Part shown: piece by piece, positions 18,734 through 28,778 of the stretch
Layout of the letters: every line of letters starts with the position of its first letter
Position numbering within the stretch: the stretch's first letter is position 1
Source: CBDUQP01 sp965369385
GTDB taxonomy: Bacteria > Planctomycetota > Phycisphaerae > SM23-33
NCBI GenBank assembly: GCA_965369385.1
Contig: CBDUQP010000001.1
Span: 14,029 to 78,028 of the forward strand
DNA: 64,000 nucleotides
Direction of reading: 5' to 3'
Program-made: the position numbers and the translations under genes
Notes under the pieces: model-generated
Databases searched by the model: none
Seen by the model: the letters and a program-made list of their open reading frames with translations, nothing else
Told to the model about the DNA's origin: nothing

Positions 18734-21700
18734 CTATTTATCTCCTGTATTGCCCTTGGGGCCCTTCAGCCGCCCTGCCGACTTGCGCTTTGTCCGCAGG
18801 AGTTGCTGCAAATAAGGGGCTTCGTTCTGGCTGTTCTTGTCTTCTTTTTCTTTTTGCGGCGATGTTTTCGGTGGGGTCTGTTTGGCAGTTCGCGTCACGT
18901 CGACAGTCTCAAGCTCATCCTGCTCGGTGCCGTCGGGCGTTTCAAAACGCGCTGCCCCTTGGGCGTCCATGGTATCTCTGACCGCACTTCGGCGCCTCTG
19001 CAATGCACTGAGTGTGCTGTCGGCCTGAACTGCTCGGCGGCGGAAACTGAGCAAGCCCGCGACGCCCCGGTACATGGCGCGAATATCTATTGAAACCCGT
19101 CTGATGGCTACGTCCAGCAGGAACAGGACTATCCACACGATAATCAGCGGCATGGTGATTTCGCGAGAATCCTCAAACACGCCAAGTTTCTCGCGCGAGA
19201 ACAAGTCCGCCTGCTCCGGATCGCCGGTCAATACACGTCCGCCGGTCATTCTCGCTACCTGCGAAAGCAATGCGGCGTTGTCTGTCAGATCGCGAAACTC
19301 GGCTGCGTATGGAATGGTTACCGCGCACAGGGCCGACTTTGTCTTGCTGCCCGCCCCGAGCTTTCTGTACTTGACGTTCAGCAAATAGCTGCCCGGTGCC
19401 CGGGTTCTGAAGGCTGCACGATACGCGCCTGGTCCCACCTGCGAGATGCCCAGCTTCCGCGTTGCCATATTCGGGCCCGTGACCTCGGCTGAGATGGCTG
19501 CGAACTGGACGAACTTCCCTTCTGCATCAACGGCTTCGACACCGACATCAACACTTCCGCCGTGGATATCGGTGAATATCTCGCAATCACGCGAACCGGT
19601 GGACCTGCTAGTCCACTGCACCACCTGCTCCCAGAACCCACTAAAGCCACCCCACCCGACCCATTGCTCGGCCCACCTGCCATCGGCGGTGCTCATAAAT
19701 GCCACGCTGCGTCCCAGACCGGCCTGGCAGGTAGCCATTATCGGATCGTTATCGGGCCCACGTAACACCACGTTTGCGAAACCCCCCTTGTCGCCGGTGA
19801 GCATGTATCCATCGAGTCTCGGAAGGGAAGTTATGCCCTTGATTATTTCACTACCGCCTGAAACGATCGTCGGCGTGAATGTCTTCTCAACTATCAGCGA
19901 CCGCCGCACGACACGCGCTTCTTTCACGAATATCTGCGGAAGGCTGGCCGCATTCTTCACATTGTAGAACCTGCCGCCGGTTGCCCTGGCGATTTTCTTC
20001 AGGCTGAAAACATCATTAGGCGAATGTGGGAACACAGCCACGCCCGTGCAGGTAATGCCCGCCGACTTGAACTTCTTCAGCAACGCAGGGCTCGGCGGGC
20101 TGGGGTCGCCATCGCTTATGATAATCATATGCTTCTGGACCGCGCCGCATGTCTGTAACTTCTTCAGGACTGTCGTCATCGGTGCGGCAAAGTCCGGCAT
20201 GTCGCCCATGTTCATGGTGTTGATGGCATTGTTGACAGCCTTCTTGTCGCCCGCTTCCGAAAGCGGATGCACCCACGTTCCGCCATCCGGACCGCCGTAA
20301 AACGCAGCCACTCCAACCAGATCTTTACGACTCAGTGCATTGACAGCCGCCTTGGCAACCTGCCTGCCCCAATAATTGCCCCGGGGCATCTCGCAAGCGT
20401 GCATCAGCAGCACCAATGCCCCTTTGGGCATCTCCTTCTTGTGAGGAGGATCCATATCAACCGGCAGTATCCGCGCAGTGGGCGAACCAATCCATCCGCC
20501 CGCACCGTAGGAATTCGGGCCACCGATCATCAACAATCCGCCCGCTGTATCCTCCACGTACTTGCACAACAATTCCTGCTGGGCATAAGTGAACGATCCA
20601 CTGTCGGCGTCGATCAACACCACTGCGTCAACACCCATCATGGCAGCGAGATTATCGGGAAACTCGCCATACGTCTTCTGCCTCACCTGCATGCCCGCCT
20701 CGGAAAGAACATGCGTAAATTCTTCCGATGCCTTATTGTCGCCCACTATCAGGACATGCCCCTTTCCCGAAACCATCGTTATGGCTGCGGCCCGGTTGTT
20801 GCGGGATATCCCATCAGCGGCCGAATCGTCACAAATGAAGTGTGCCTCGTACTCGTACACTCCACGCGAACCAGCCGGCAGGACGACAGTCTTCACGTTA
20901 GTGCCCGGCTTGAGCGTTACCTTCATACCAAGGCCGGCTTCATCGTCCGGCGACAGATCAACAGGCCGCCCGTTCAGCATAAGCTGCAACTGCCCTGTCG
21001 CATGTGAGGTGCTGTTCAACACGAAACGAAGCGGGATGCTCTGTCCGTTGAGCGCCTGCGACGGCGCCGCCAGGCGAGTGAAAACCACCTCCCGTTTGTG
21101 ATCGTACCGGAGCGGCAGAACATCTATCGGGATTCCATTGGACGCCGCAATACGCGCCACAGCCGTCAGGTCGCCATCGGTCTCGTTACCGTCGCTTATC
21201 AGCAGCAGGCGGGTGGCAGTGTCCGGAGGCGCTATCGCCATCGCCATCTGCACGCCATCAGCAAGCCGGCTCTGATGCCCCAGAGCGGATATGCTGCGTC
21301 TGCGGAACTCAGGGTTCGGGCTGGGCAGTTTGGATATCTCCACATGCTCGGCTACATCAACAATTGCCAGCCGATCATTCGGGCGTTTGCCCTCAACAGC
21401 CTTCGCAAGGAAATCCACACCATAACTTTCCAACGTTGCAGGCGCACCATTCTTTGTCTTCGCTCCGGTGCCGACTGCAATGCCCGATACCGAAAGGCTG
21501 CGATCTACCACCGCGACAACTGTAACATCCTCACTTCGCTGCCCGATCATTGGCCTGGCAAGCAGAACCGCCAGCAACACTATTACCGCCACGCGCATAA
21601 CTATCGCCATCATCCGACGAACAATGCCGATTCCCTTCTGGCAGCGCAGAGCGATCACAACTGCCGGCACCGACAGTAAGCCCGTCAGCAGCCACCATGG

Positions 21701-21742
21701 CTGACCAAAATAGAGACTACTCGCTGCGATCATGGTTTCCAT
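18734..21742 (-). CDS. Large membrane protein with VWA and glutamine-amidotransferase-like domains
   Basis: This 1002-residue protein starts with two membrane helices (about residues 15-65) and then a VWA-like segment (VVAVVDRSLSVSG, then TRLLLISDGNETDGD). A GATase1-like domain follows (GVDAVVLIDADSGSFTYAQQ and GGLLMIGGPNSYGAGGW), then a second VWA-like portion (KHMIIISDGDPSPPSP), a beta-sandwich region and a final helix near 850-870. The last 130 residues are a low-complexity charged tail rich in Lys, Gln and Thr. Similar proteins occur beside MoxR/DUF58/BatA sets. It overlaps the upstream permease-NHL gene by 13 bases. The start may instead be the ATG three codons later, which has GGA at good spacing. 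Confidence 0.82.
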   Translation of the reverse strand: METMIAASSLYFGQPWWLLTGLLSVPAVVIALRCQKGIGIVRRMMAIVMRVAVIVLLAVLLARPMIGQRSEDVTVVAVVDRSLSVSGIAVGTGAKTKNGAPATLESYGVDFLAKAVEGKRPNDRLAIVDVAEHVEISKLPSPNPEFRRRSISALGHQSRLADGVQMAMAIAPPDTATRLLLISDGNETDGDLTAVARIAASNGIPIDVLPLRYDHKREVVFTRLAAPSQALNGQSIPLRFVLNSTSHATGQLQLMLNGRPVDLSPDDEAGLGMKVTLKPGTNVKTVVLPAGSRGVYEYEAHFICDDSAADGISRNNRAAAITMVSGKGHVLIVGDNKASEEFTHVLSEAGMQVRQKTYGEFPDNLAAMMGVDAVVLIDADSGSFTYAQQELLCKYVEDTAGGLLMIGGPNSYGAGGWIGSPTARILPVDMDPPHKKEMPKGALVLLMHACEMPRGNYWGRQVAKAAVNALSRKDLVGVAAFYGGPDGGTWVHPLSEAGDKKAVNNAINTMNMGDMPDFAAPMTTVLKKLQTCGAVQKHMIIISDGDPSPPSPALLKKFKSAGITCTGVAVFPHSPNDVFSLKKIARATGGRFYNVKNAASLPQIFVKEARVVRRSLIVEKTFTPTIVSGGSEIIKGITSLPRLDGYMLTGDKGGFANVVLRGPDNDPIMATCQAGLGRSVAFMSTADGRWAEQWVGWGGFSGFWEQVVQWTSRSTGSRDCEIFTDIHGGSVDVGVEAVDAEGKFVQFAAISAEVTGPNMATRKLGISQVGPGAYRAAFRTRAPGSYLLNVKYRKLGAGSKTKSALCAVTIPYAAEFRDLTDNAALLSQVARMTGGRVLTGDPEQADLFSREKLGVFEDSREITMPLIIVWIVLFLLDVAIRRVSIDIRAMYRGVAGLLSFRRRAVQADSTLSALQRRRSAVRDTMDAQGAARFETPDGTEQDELETVDVTRTAKQTPPKTSPQKEKEDKNSQNEAPYLQQLLRTKRKSAGRLKGPKGNTGDK

Positions 21743-24147
21743 ACCTGCACGCGGTTATTGCCTGAATCCACAACAAACACCCTGTCCTCTTCATCCACCG
21801 ATACGCCCCACGGCGATACCAGCTGGCCCTTCTCGCGGCCGCTCTTGCCGAAAGTGCCCAGAGATTCACCTTGCGGGTTGAACATCTGGACCCGGTCATT
21901 GCCATACTCGCAGACCACAAGAGTGCCATCGTCCATCACATCCACATCATAAGGATACCTCAGTTGCCCATCGCCTCGCCCGAGCGAACCGATATACCTG
22001 ATCAACTTGCCGCCCAATTCGTAGACAGCTATGCGATGATTGCACGCGTCGGCCACGTAGAGGCGCTTTCGCTGCTGGTCTATGCACATGCCCGACGGCC
22101 TGGATAGCTCGCCATCACCTTCGCCGAATCGGCCGAAAGTATACATGAACTCGCCTTCCATCGAAAACACAGTCACACGATCATTTCCGCCGTACTCACT
22201 GACAAACACCCTGCCGTCCTGGCTGAAGACGACGTCGGTGGGATAGATGAACTCCCCATCGCCCCTGCCCATCCGGCCGAACTGCCGCACATACTTGCCA
22301 TCAAGCGTGAACACAGCCACACGATGATAGTGGGTGTCGGCGATATACAGATATCCGTCGGGCCCGCACGCAATGCCAACGGGCTTGCCCGCACGCGTCA
22401 TCGGCATGGTAAACATCTTCAGCGGTTTGCCCTTGCGCGTGAACTTCCGAACAAATCCCGCCTTGTCTATCACGAACACAGAATCGTCAGAGCCGACCGA
22501 TATCGCCCGCGGATACATGAACTCCGCCCTGCCGCGTCCCGTACCGCCGAATATGTATTGCACTTCCGCATTGTCGCCGGTTCGCGGTTTGTCGCATCCT
22601 GCGGGACAGAGCATCAGCAGGCAAAGCACAATCGCAGCCGCGCCAACCAACCGCCTTCGCAGCAGCTTGAATACCCCTATCAGCCCCACGCACAAAATCG
22701 CGTATGTGCCAAGCAGCACCAGGCACGATGCGATGACGTGCTGATCGCGTGCGTAGTGCATCTGATTCAAAAGCCGCTGGGCGAAGCTGGCGACACCTGC
22801 CGGCAGCAACACCATGCTCGCTGACAGCTCCGTCATGCCAAGCATCATCACCACCAGCACCGCACCCACAAACGCCGGCCAAGCCAGCGGAAAGCGAACA
22901 CGCCAGAACGTACGCCACACACCTGCACCGTCCAGCATTGCCATTTCGCCAAGCCGCGCGATGCGCCAATCCCACGTGAGCTTCAGCAACACCAGCGCCA
23001 CCCCCGCAAAACGAGCCGCCTGCCCCAATGATACCACGCACCAATGCTGACCTACGCTGCTGGAAAGCCCCACTGCCCCGAGCAATCGCAGCAACCCCAC
23101 CGCCACAAGTGAACCCGGAAGGAACATCGCGACGAACAGGCTGATGTGCATTATCGCAGACACGGCCGCACCAATGCGTCCGAACCCGCCAGCCGCCATC
23201 GCGCCGCCAGCCATCAAGATCGCACCAAACGCCGCCAAGGCAGACGTGGCCAGCGACATGATCAAATCATCCGAATGCAGCGTGAGGAACTGCTTGATGG
23301 GAGAGAGGCTGCTCAGATTCGCCACAAGCAGGCCTACAGGCAATATCAGCGATATCAGCACCAACAGACATATGATTCCACACCGCCAAATCCCCGCTCT
23401 GTGCTGCGGAGTTCCCGCTGATTGCTCAGACGACCATCCACCGCTTCTGCGCCACAGCCCCACGCCCACGACAAGCCCCGCGCACGCCAGCGGCCAGGCG
23501 GCCCGCACAACCGCACCTTCACTGCCCGTCAGTTCATACAGTACCGCCAATTGCGTTCCCACGGTCTTGACGCCTGCCAGGTGGAACGCGCCGAACTCGC
23601 ACAGGCACAGCGAGAAACACACCGCAAACGCCAGCGATATAGGCCGCGCCAGCAGCGGAAGGGTGATGCGCGTAAACCTGCGGACCCTGCCTGCATCAAG
23701 ACACGCCCGGTCGCTCACCGTGCCCGCTGCCCGCCAGCCCTGTGCTATCACCAGCGCCGCAAGCGGCCAATACCACATGACCAGTGTTCCGCATGAAGTG
23801 ATCGCGGCCGTGAGTTGAGCGCGCGACATATCCGCAGCCAGCCAGCCGCCCAGTGATCCCGTAGGATCAAGCAGCAGTGACCATGCGTAGTACAGCAAGT
23901 AACGCGGCATGAGCAGTGCCAGCAGCATCAGCGTCATCAGCAGCGTTCTGCCGCCGGTGAGCCTGGCCAGGACCATGCCGGGAACAATGCCCAGCAGAAC
24001 CCCAACTGCCGCAGTTAGCGCAGCCAGCATCGCCGAGTGCCAGAACATCCCCAGCACATCTCCGCCCACATCCGGGCCGGCAGCATCCAGCGGCGCTAAA
24101 CATATCGCGACCAGCGGGCCGAGAACAATCGCCACACACGCACACAT
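21730..24147 (-). CDS. Iron-type ABC permease (two fused permease halves) fused to an NHL beta-propeller
   Basis: The first 500 or so residues form about twelve membrane helices with two binding-protein-dependent permease domains, as in FbpB/ThiP-type importers; EAA-like loops read DAGRVRRFTRITLPLLARPI and LDGAGVWRTFWRVRFPLAWP. After a last helix that looks like a lipoprotein signal (VLCLLMLCPAGC) come about 270 residues of NHL repeats (for example GRGDGEFIYPTDVVFSQDGR), enough for a six-bladed propeller, which should face outward. I know of no standard family with this join. An upstream CTG at 24192 in the same frame has GGAGG 8 bases before it, overlaps the binding-protein stop as CTGA, and would add MTQRGTISAILAIAG, so the true protein may be longer. 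No matching ATPase is adjacent. Confidence 0.83.
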   Translation of the reverse strand: MCACVAIVLGPLVAICLAPLDAAGPDVGGDVLGMFWHSAMLAALTAAVGVLLGIVPGMVLARLTGGRTLLMTLMLLALLMPRYLLYYAWSLLLDPTGSLGGWLAADMSRAQLTAAITSCGTLVMWYWPLAALVIAQGWRAAGTVSDRACLDAGRVRRFTRITLPLLARPISLAFAVCFSLCLCEFGAFHLAGVKTVGTQLAVLYELTGSEGAVVRAAWPLACAGLVVGVGLWRRSGGWSSEQSAGTPQHRAGIWRCGIICLLVLISLILPVGLLVANLSSLSPIKQFLTLHSDDLIMSLATSALAAFGAILMAGGAMAAGGFGRIGAAVSAIMHISLFVAMFLPGSLVAVGLLRLLGAVGLSSSVGQHWCVVSLGQAARFAGVALVLLKLTWDWRIARLGEMAMLDGAGVWRTFWRVRFPLAWPAFVGAVLVVMMLGMTELSASMVLLPAGVASFAQRLLNQMHYARDQHVIASCLVLLGTYAILCVGLIGVFKLLRRRLVGAAAIVLCLLMLCPAGCDKPRTGDNAEVQYIFGGTGRGRAEFMYPRAISVGSDDSVFVIDKAGFVRKFTRKGKPLKMFTMPMTRAGKPVGIACGPDGYLYIADTHYHRVAVFTLDGKYVRQFGRMGRGDGEFIYPTDVVFSQDGRVFVSEYGGNDRVTVFSMEGEFMYTFGRFGEGDGELSRPSGMCIDQQRKRLYVADACNHRIAVYELGGKLIRYIGSLGRGDGQLRYPYDVDVMDDGTLVVCEYGNDRVQMFNPQGESLGTFGKSGREKGQLVSPWGVSVDEEDRVFVVDSGNNRVQVWKP

Positions 24148-24188
24148 GCCTGCTATCGCCAGAATCGCCGAGATTGTGCCTCGTTGGG

Positions 24189-25262
24189 TCAGTCCAATAT
24201 CCTCCCGGCCGTCCGTATCGCCCGCGACAGCTCGCCGGCTATCTTCTCATAGGGAACGTCTAATCGCTTGACGACTGCATATTGCTGATACTTGCTCGCC
24301 AGTGATTTTCGCACGGGCATATTGTGCGAATCGCTTTCGGCGAGCATCTTCTCCACCTGCTCGCCAAGCACGAACGCCATGAACTCGCGGGCCTCCGCAG
24401 AGTTCGGTCCGCCAGCGATGAGCGCAGCTGTGTTCGGTATGGCAAGCGTACCCGCACCGTTCTGGTCCAGCATGTTCATGGCAATCGGCCAGCCGTTTCG
24501 CACGCCGGCGTGAACATCGTCTGTATCGGTCATGCAAATGTCGGCCTGTCCGGACGCCACCATGCGGACTGCGGTGCTGTTGCTGTCTACCAGTCGCACA
24601 CCATTTGCCTTGAGAGCCTTGAGGATTTCCTCCGCGCGAGTTCTTCCGTAATGGGCGAACCAACTGGCCACATCGCCGCCGGTTGTCCCAAACTCCGGCC
24701 GCGCCATCACGATTCTGCCCTTCCACTTGGCATCAAGCAGATCTTCGAGGCGTTTTGGAGCTTCCTTGGCACCCACGCGTTTGGTGTTGTATGCAATTAC
24801 TCTCGCCCGCATCGCGAACGCATACCAACGTCCTTGCGGATCAGCGAGTCCTTTGGGCCAGTCCTTCACGTCATCAGATTCGTACTTCGCCAGCAGACCA
24901 TCATGCCCAAGGCGTATGGTGTGGAATATCTCGCTCGACCAGAACACGTCCGCAGTCGGGGAGTCCTTCTGTGCTCGCAGACGCTGCACGAGGCCCACTG
25001 TCTTGCTCGATTCAGTATCAAACCTGGCGAGCACCTTTATGCCTGTACTGGCCTCGAATGCTGCGATGATGGGTTCTGCCACCTCCTGATCCACAGAGCA
25101 GTAGACGACAACCTGCCGCTCGTCGCCATCGGCCTTGCCGCAGCCGACCAGTCCGACAGCAGACATGAACAGCGCAATAACAATCGACGCAACAATCGTA
25201 ATCGACGATATGCCAGCCGACACCTCACCACGCAGCGAGCGCCGGCAATATACATTACGCAT
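24189..25262 (-). CDS. Iron(III)-type ABC transporter substrate-binding lipoprotein
   Basis: This protein of about 357 residues has a signal sequence ending in a lipobox (AVGLVGC, Cys about 41). It then shows the class II binding-protein pattern VVVYCSVDQEVAEPIIAAFEASTGI, typical of FutA/FbpA-like iron or related anion binders. The middle segment ADVFWSSEIFHTIRLGHDGLLAKY and the hinge GRWYAFAMRARVIAYNT fit the family. The ATG at 25262 is preferred to an upstream TTG because AAGGGAG lies 8 bases before it. It should deliver its ligand to the permease encoded immediately downstream. Fe(III) is the likely ligand by family, but it is not certain. Confidence 0.87.
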   Translation of the reverse strand: MRNVYCRRSLRGEVSAGISSITIVASIVIALFMSAVGLVGCGKADGDERQVVVYCSVDQEVAEPIIAAFEASTGIKVLARFDTESSKTVGLVQRLRAQKDSPTADVFWSSEIFHTIRLGHDGLLAKYESDDVKDWPKGLADPQGRWYAFAMRARVIAYNTKRVGAKEAPKRLEDLLDAKWKGRIVMARPEFGTTGGDVASWFAHYGRTRAEEILKALKANGVRLVDSNSTAVRMVASGQADICMTDTDDVHAGVRNGWPIAMNMLDQNGAGTLAIPNTAALIAGGPNSAEAREFMAFVLGEQVEKMLAESDSHNMPVRKSLASKYQQYAVVKRLDVPYEKIAGELSRAIRTAGRILD

Positions 25263-25409
25263 CCGCAAATCTCCCTTCCTGCCGCGAAAGTTCGTTTCGC
25301 AGCAGTTTCGACCGAACAGTTAGATACGAACAACACCATCCACCCTTTTCTTTACATCCATCGCGAATGACTGAGATGCTTCACAGCGACAACCCATCCG
25401 CAAAAACGC

Positions 25410-27095
25410 TCAGTCACCGTCCGACCTTTTCTTTGCTTCAGCTTCGAGTTGGCTGAAGTACTTCTTCACCGACGCTTCGTAGCGCCGGGGAATGCGGTTA
25501 TCGCCTATGGCATCGGCGGCTTGTTCTTTGGCAGCGGTCACAACAATCTTGAGTTCGCGAGAGGCCTGCCCCTTTGCGTGGCGGCCCCTGAACTCCCAGC
25601 TCGCTATCGCGGGCCCGGCCTTGCGGGCATTCTTCACACGTTTTCGCTCACTTGATGTATCTTCCGGATCGCCGGTCGGCCTGGCGCCCAATCCTCGCCC
25701 CCGGCCCATTCCATCTCCATTACCATTGCCGTCCCCGTCCCCGTCCCCGCCTTCGGCCTCCATATCATCTTCATCTTCTTCCCCCATCGAATCGGCAGCC
25801 CTGGCTATCTCGTCCAGGGCGGCCTGCGCGATCTCCATATCCTGGACCATGCCTTCCAGGCGGCTCAGTTGGTCGGCGAGACCCTCAAGGTCCTCCGGCG
25901 ACACATCGTCGCCATCCTTGGCGCAGTCAGCGGCCGCGTCGCCCAGTTTTTCGCACATTTCCGACGCTCGCTGGGCATCCCTGACCTTATCCATGATCTT
26001 GTTGATCTTCTCTTCGCTCAGGCCCTGCTCACGAAGCGCCTTGCGAAGTTGACTGTCACCCATCTTTGCGGCATCTTTGCTCAGCCCGGCTTTGGCGAGC
26101 GTGTCGGATAGTTCCTTCTGATCCTTGGATATCTTGTCGAGCTGTTTGGCCAGAGCCTGCAACTGTTTCGCCAGCGCCTCACGCTCGGCCTTGGTGAGCT
26201 TTCCGCCTGCGAGTTTCTCCGCAAGCTTGCGGGCTTCGGCGGCGGCGGTTTTGTAATCGCCTCTGGCAAGTGCGTTAATCATCTTGCGAGCCTGATCGCC
26301 CTTTCCGCTCCGCAGTTTCCGCATCTTGCTGTTGAAGTTGTCCTTTGCTCCGAAACCCTTGCGGCGGGAGTGATCGTTTACACTGCGAGACAAATCGCCA
26401 AGTTTACGAATTACCTGGCGCCTCAGGTCCGACGGTTTCAGGAGATCAAGAGCCTTGGCAATGTCGCCTGCCTGTTCGGTCAGCGAATCATCACCGAGCT
26501 GGCTCACAACCGCCTTCACCGATGCCACCGCCTTCTTGGCATCACTGGCGGCCTTCTGCTGCTTGTCTTTGGCGCTCTTACGGGTTTCCCTTTCGGCGTC
26601 GCTGCCGAGGAGGTCCATCGAAGGAACGAACACGAATACCGCGACGACTGCGATCCATATAGTCAGACCGTAAGCCCATGCCTTCGATGGGCGAATCGGG
26701 AAATGCGGTTTGAGCTGAATGTCGGCCGCCCGCATGTGAGCCTCTTGCACGCTGGCCCGGGCGAACTGGTTGTCCACGTCAGCGAGTGAAATAGCAGTGC
26801 TGAATCGCTCACGAAGGCCCAGGCGAGTGTCTATTGCCAAGGCTGCGTCCATCTGCGAAGGACGCCTGGTCCACCAGCGATAGGCAATGGTCGCGGCTGC
26901 GCACAGTCCCAAAACCCAGCAGACCCAAGGCACCACCACAGGTGCAGCTACCAGACGCTGAGAGAGAATACCAACCAGGGCAAACAGACCGGCCACCGTA
27001 ACCACCAAAGCCGCCTGCCGAAGAAACACGTCCGCAGCCATAAACAGCCTTGCGATCCTGAGCTTACGATCAAACGCATCCGGTTTCGTGTCCAT
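25410..27095 (-). CDS. Membrane protein with long coiled coil and acidic Gly/Asp linker (DUF4175-like)
   Basis: This protein of about 561 residues has two N-terminal membrane helices (about residues 20-65) and a third near 160-178 (LTIWIAVVAVFVFVPSM). A long Lys/Ala/Glu/Leu-rich coiled coil follows (about 185-430), then an acidic low-complexity linker (GDGDGNGNGDGMGRGRG) and a basic C-terminal domain ending AEAKKRSDGD. Proteins of this layout are common beside MoxR/VWA operons in planctomycetes. Function is unknown. The ATG at 27095 has GGGG about 8 bases upstream; the longer open frame in front of it looks non-coding. It reads into the binding-protein gene after 147 bases. Confidence 0.75.
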   Translation of the reverse strand: MDTKPDAFDRKLRIARLFMAADVFLRQAALVVTVAGLFALVGILSQRLVAAPVVVPWVCWVLGLCAAATIAYRWWTRRPSQMDAALAIDTRLGLRERFSTAISLADVDNQFARASVQEAHMRAADIQLKPHFPIRPSKAWAYGLTIWIAVVAVFVFVPSMDLLGSDAERETRKSAKDKQQKAASDAKKAVASVKAVVSQLGDDSLTEQAGDIAKALDLLKPSDLRRQVIRKLGDLSRSVNDHSRRKGFGAKDNFNSKMRKLRSGKGDQARKMINALARGDYKTAAAEARKLAEKLAGGKLTKAEREALAKQLQALAKQLDKISKDQKELSDTLAKAGLSKDAAKMGDSQLRKALREQGLSEEKINKIMDKVRDAQRASEMCEKLGDAAADCAKDGDDVSPEDLEGLADQLSRLEGMVQDMEIAQAALDEIARAADSMGEEDEDDMEAEGGDGDGDGNGNGDGMGRGRGLGARPTGDPEDTSSERKRVKNARKAGPAIASWEFRGRHAKGQASRELKIVVTAAKEQAADAIGDNRIPRRYEASVKKYFSQLEAEAKKRSDGD

Positions 27096-27314
27096 AAGTA
27101 ACCCCACAATGCCACAATGACAGTTGTTACTGCTATTTTGCCCAAAAAGGCTCTGTTTTGCAATGCTCAACCGCTTCAATGGCAAGGCTCTAAAAAAGAG
27201 GCATAACAGCACCTTGGAGATCGCCCGCGCAAACCTTATTATGGAATAACAATTGTGACTTGTCGCCGAGTGACAAGATTCACACCAACCCAGCAAAGAT
27301 TGCAAAGGACAAAC

Positions 27315-28754
27315 ATGATATTCCGCCAAACGTCGCGCCGATTCGTTCTAGTTGCTCTTGTAGCCCTTTGTGTTTTCCTGCCTGCCTGCCTGCCTGCACC
27401 CCAGCCGCAGCCGCAGGCCAAATACATATTCTACGTAATCGGCGACGGCATGGGCCCAAGCCAGGTGGAAGCGGCTGAGCGTTTCATACAGGCACGCCCC
27501 GAAATGAGCGGCCGCGACGACTACGTGTATCCAAAACTGGCGATGAACCTGCTGCCGCACTCCGGCACGTGCACTACACACTCAAACAACAGTGCCGTAA
27601 CCGACTCAGCAGCTGCCGGTACCGCGCTTGCCTGCGGAGTGAAGACCGACGGAGGCGTAATGGCCATGAGGCCGGACCGAAAAACCCCCGTGCCGTCAAT
27701 TGCTCACGTCCTGAAGAAGAACGGCTATCGAATCGGCATAATCTCGACAGCCGAAATTGATCACGCCACCCCCGGCGTTTTCTATGCTCACGAGCCAAGC
27801 CGCGGCAATTACTACGAAATCGCCACAACAATCGGCAAGACGGGCTTTGAATACTTCGCGGGCGTCGGCTGCGAAAGCGCGTTACCACACCGCCTGAAAG
27901 GCCGCCCCAGCCCGTTTGAAGTCATCCGCGCCGACGGCTACACCGTCTGCCGCACTATGGATGAGCTTCGCAAAGTGCAGACAGGCAACCGTCGCGTGGC
28001 ATGCGCACTGAACGTTCCCTGGGAGATCGACCGCAAGGCGAACGACCCCCGACTCGTTCACATGGTGCGCGAAGGCATTCGCCTGCTGGGCACCGACAAA
28101 AACTTCTTCATGATGATCGAGGGCGGCAGGATAGACTGGTCATGCCACGAGAATGACGGAGCGTCGACCGTTCTTGAAACAATCGCCATGGACGAAGTGA
28201 TCCAGGAACTGATCACCTTCTATATGAAGCACCCCACCGAAACGCTGATCGTGGTGACTGCCGATCACGAGACGGGCGGGATGCAGCTGGCTGGCGACAA
28301 GCACGCCGAGGCTCGCCGGATATTGCCGCGTCAGAAGATACTGGCTGAACACACAGCCCCGATACTCAAGAAGCTTCGAGCTAAGAAACTGCCTGCGGAC
28401 AAGGCAATCGTTGAACTCGATAAGATCTTCGGTTTCGGCAAGCTCACGCCCGAAGAGCACAAACTGCTCGCCGACACCTGGACAGCCACGCTCTCAGGCG
28501 ACCCGAAGACAAAGAGCAAATTCAAGAGCATGTACGGCCGTTACGATCCGGTCGAAATCCTCTGCACGCGATTCATGAACAGGAAGGCGGGAATCGCCTG
28601 GCGAACCTTCGGCCACAGCGCCACGCCGGTTCCCGTCAGAGCAGTCGGCGTTGGCGCCAAGGCCTTCGCGGGCAGAACCGACAACACCGACCTGCCCCGC
28701 CTGATCCTGAAAGCCGCCAACATAAGCGAAGCCAACCTGGCAAAACGTAAGTAG
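27315..28754 (+). CDS. Alkaline phosphatase, predicted lipoprotein
   Basis: This phosphomonoesterase of about 479 residues is exported through an N-terminal signal with lipobox FLPAC (Cys 25). Alkaline-phosphatase signatures are complete: the metal ligand loop VIGDGMGPSQ (about residue 42), the nucleophile motif TDSAAAGTALACG (Ser about 98), GGRIDWSCHEND for a metal site, and TADHETGG. A C-terminal FGHSATPVPV supplies the last metal-binding His. The ATG at 27315 has AAAGGA close upstream and begins a normal signal peptide. The gene stands alone, divergent from the coiled-coil gene. An inverted repeat (27259-27277) sits about 40 bases before the start and could be an operator; that is a guess. 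Confidence 0.92.
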   Translation: MIFRQTSRRFVLVALVALCVFLPACLPAPQPQPQAKYIFYVIGDGMGPSQVEAAERFIQARPEMSGRDDYVYPKLAMNLLPHSGTCTTHSNNSAVTDSAAAGTALACGVKTDGGVMAMRPDRKTPVPSIAHVLKKNGYRIGIISTAEIDHATPGVFYAHEPSRGNYYEIATTIGKTGFEYFAGVGCESALPHRLKGRPSPFEVIRADGYTVCRTMDELRKVQTGNRRVACALNVPWEIDRKANDPRLVHMVREGIRLLGTDKNFFMMIEGGRIDWSCHENDGASTVLETIAMDEVIQELITFYMKHPTETLIVVTADHETGGMQLAGDKHAEARRILPRQKILAEHTAPILKKLRAKKLPADKAIVELDKIFGFGKLTPEEHKLLADTWTATLSGDPKTKSKFKSMYGRYDPVEILCTRFMNRKAGIAWRTFGHSATPVPVRAVGVGAKAFAGRTDNTDLPRLILKAANISEANLAKRK

Positions 28755-28778
28755 GCTGAATGCACAGTTGAAGCGAGA

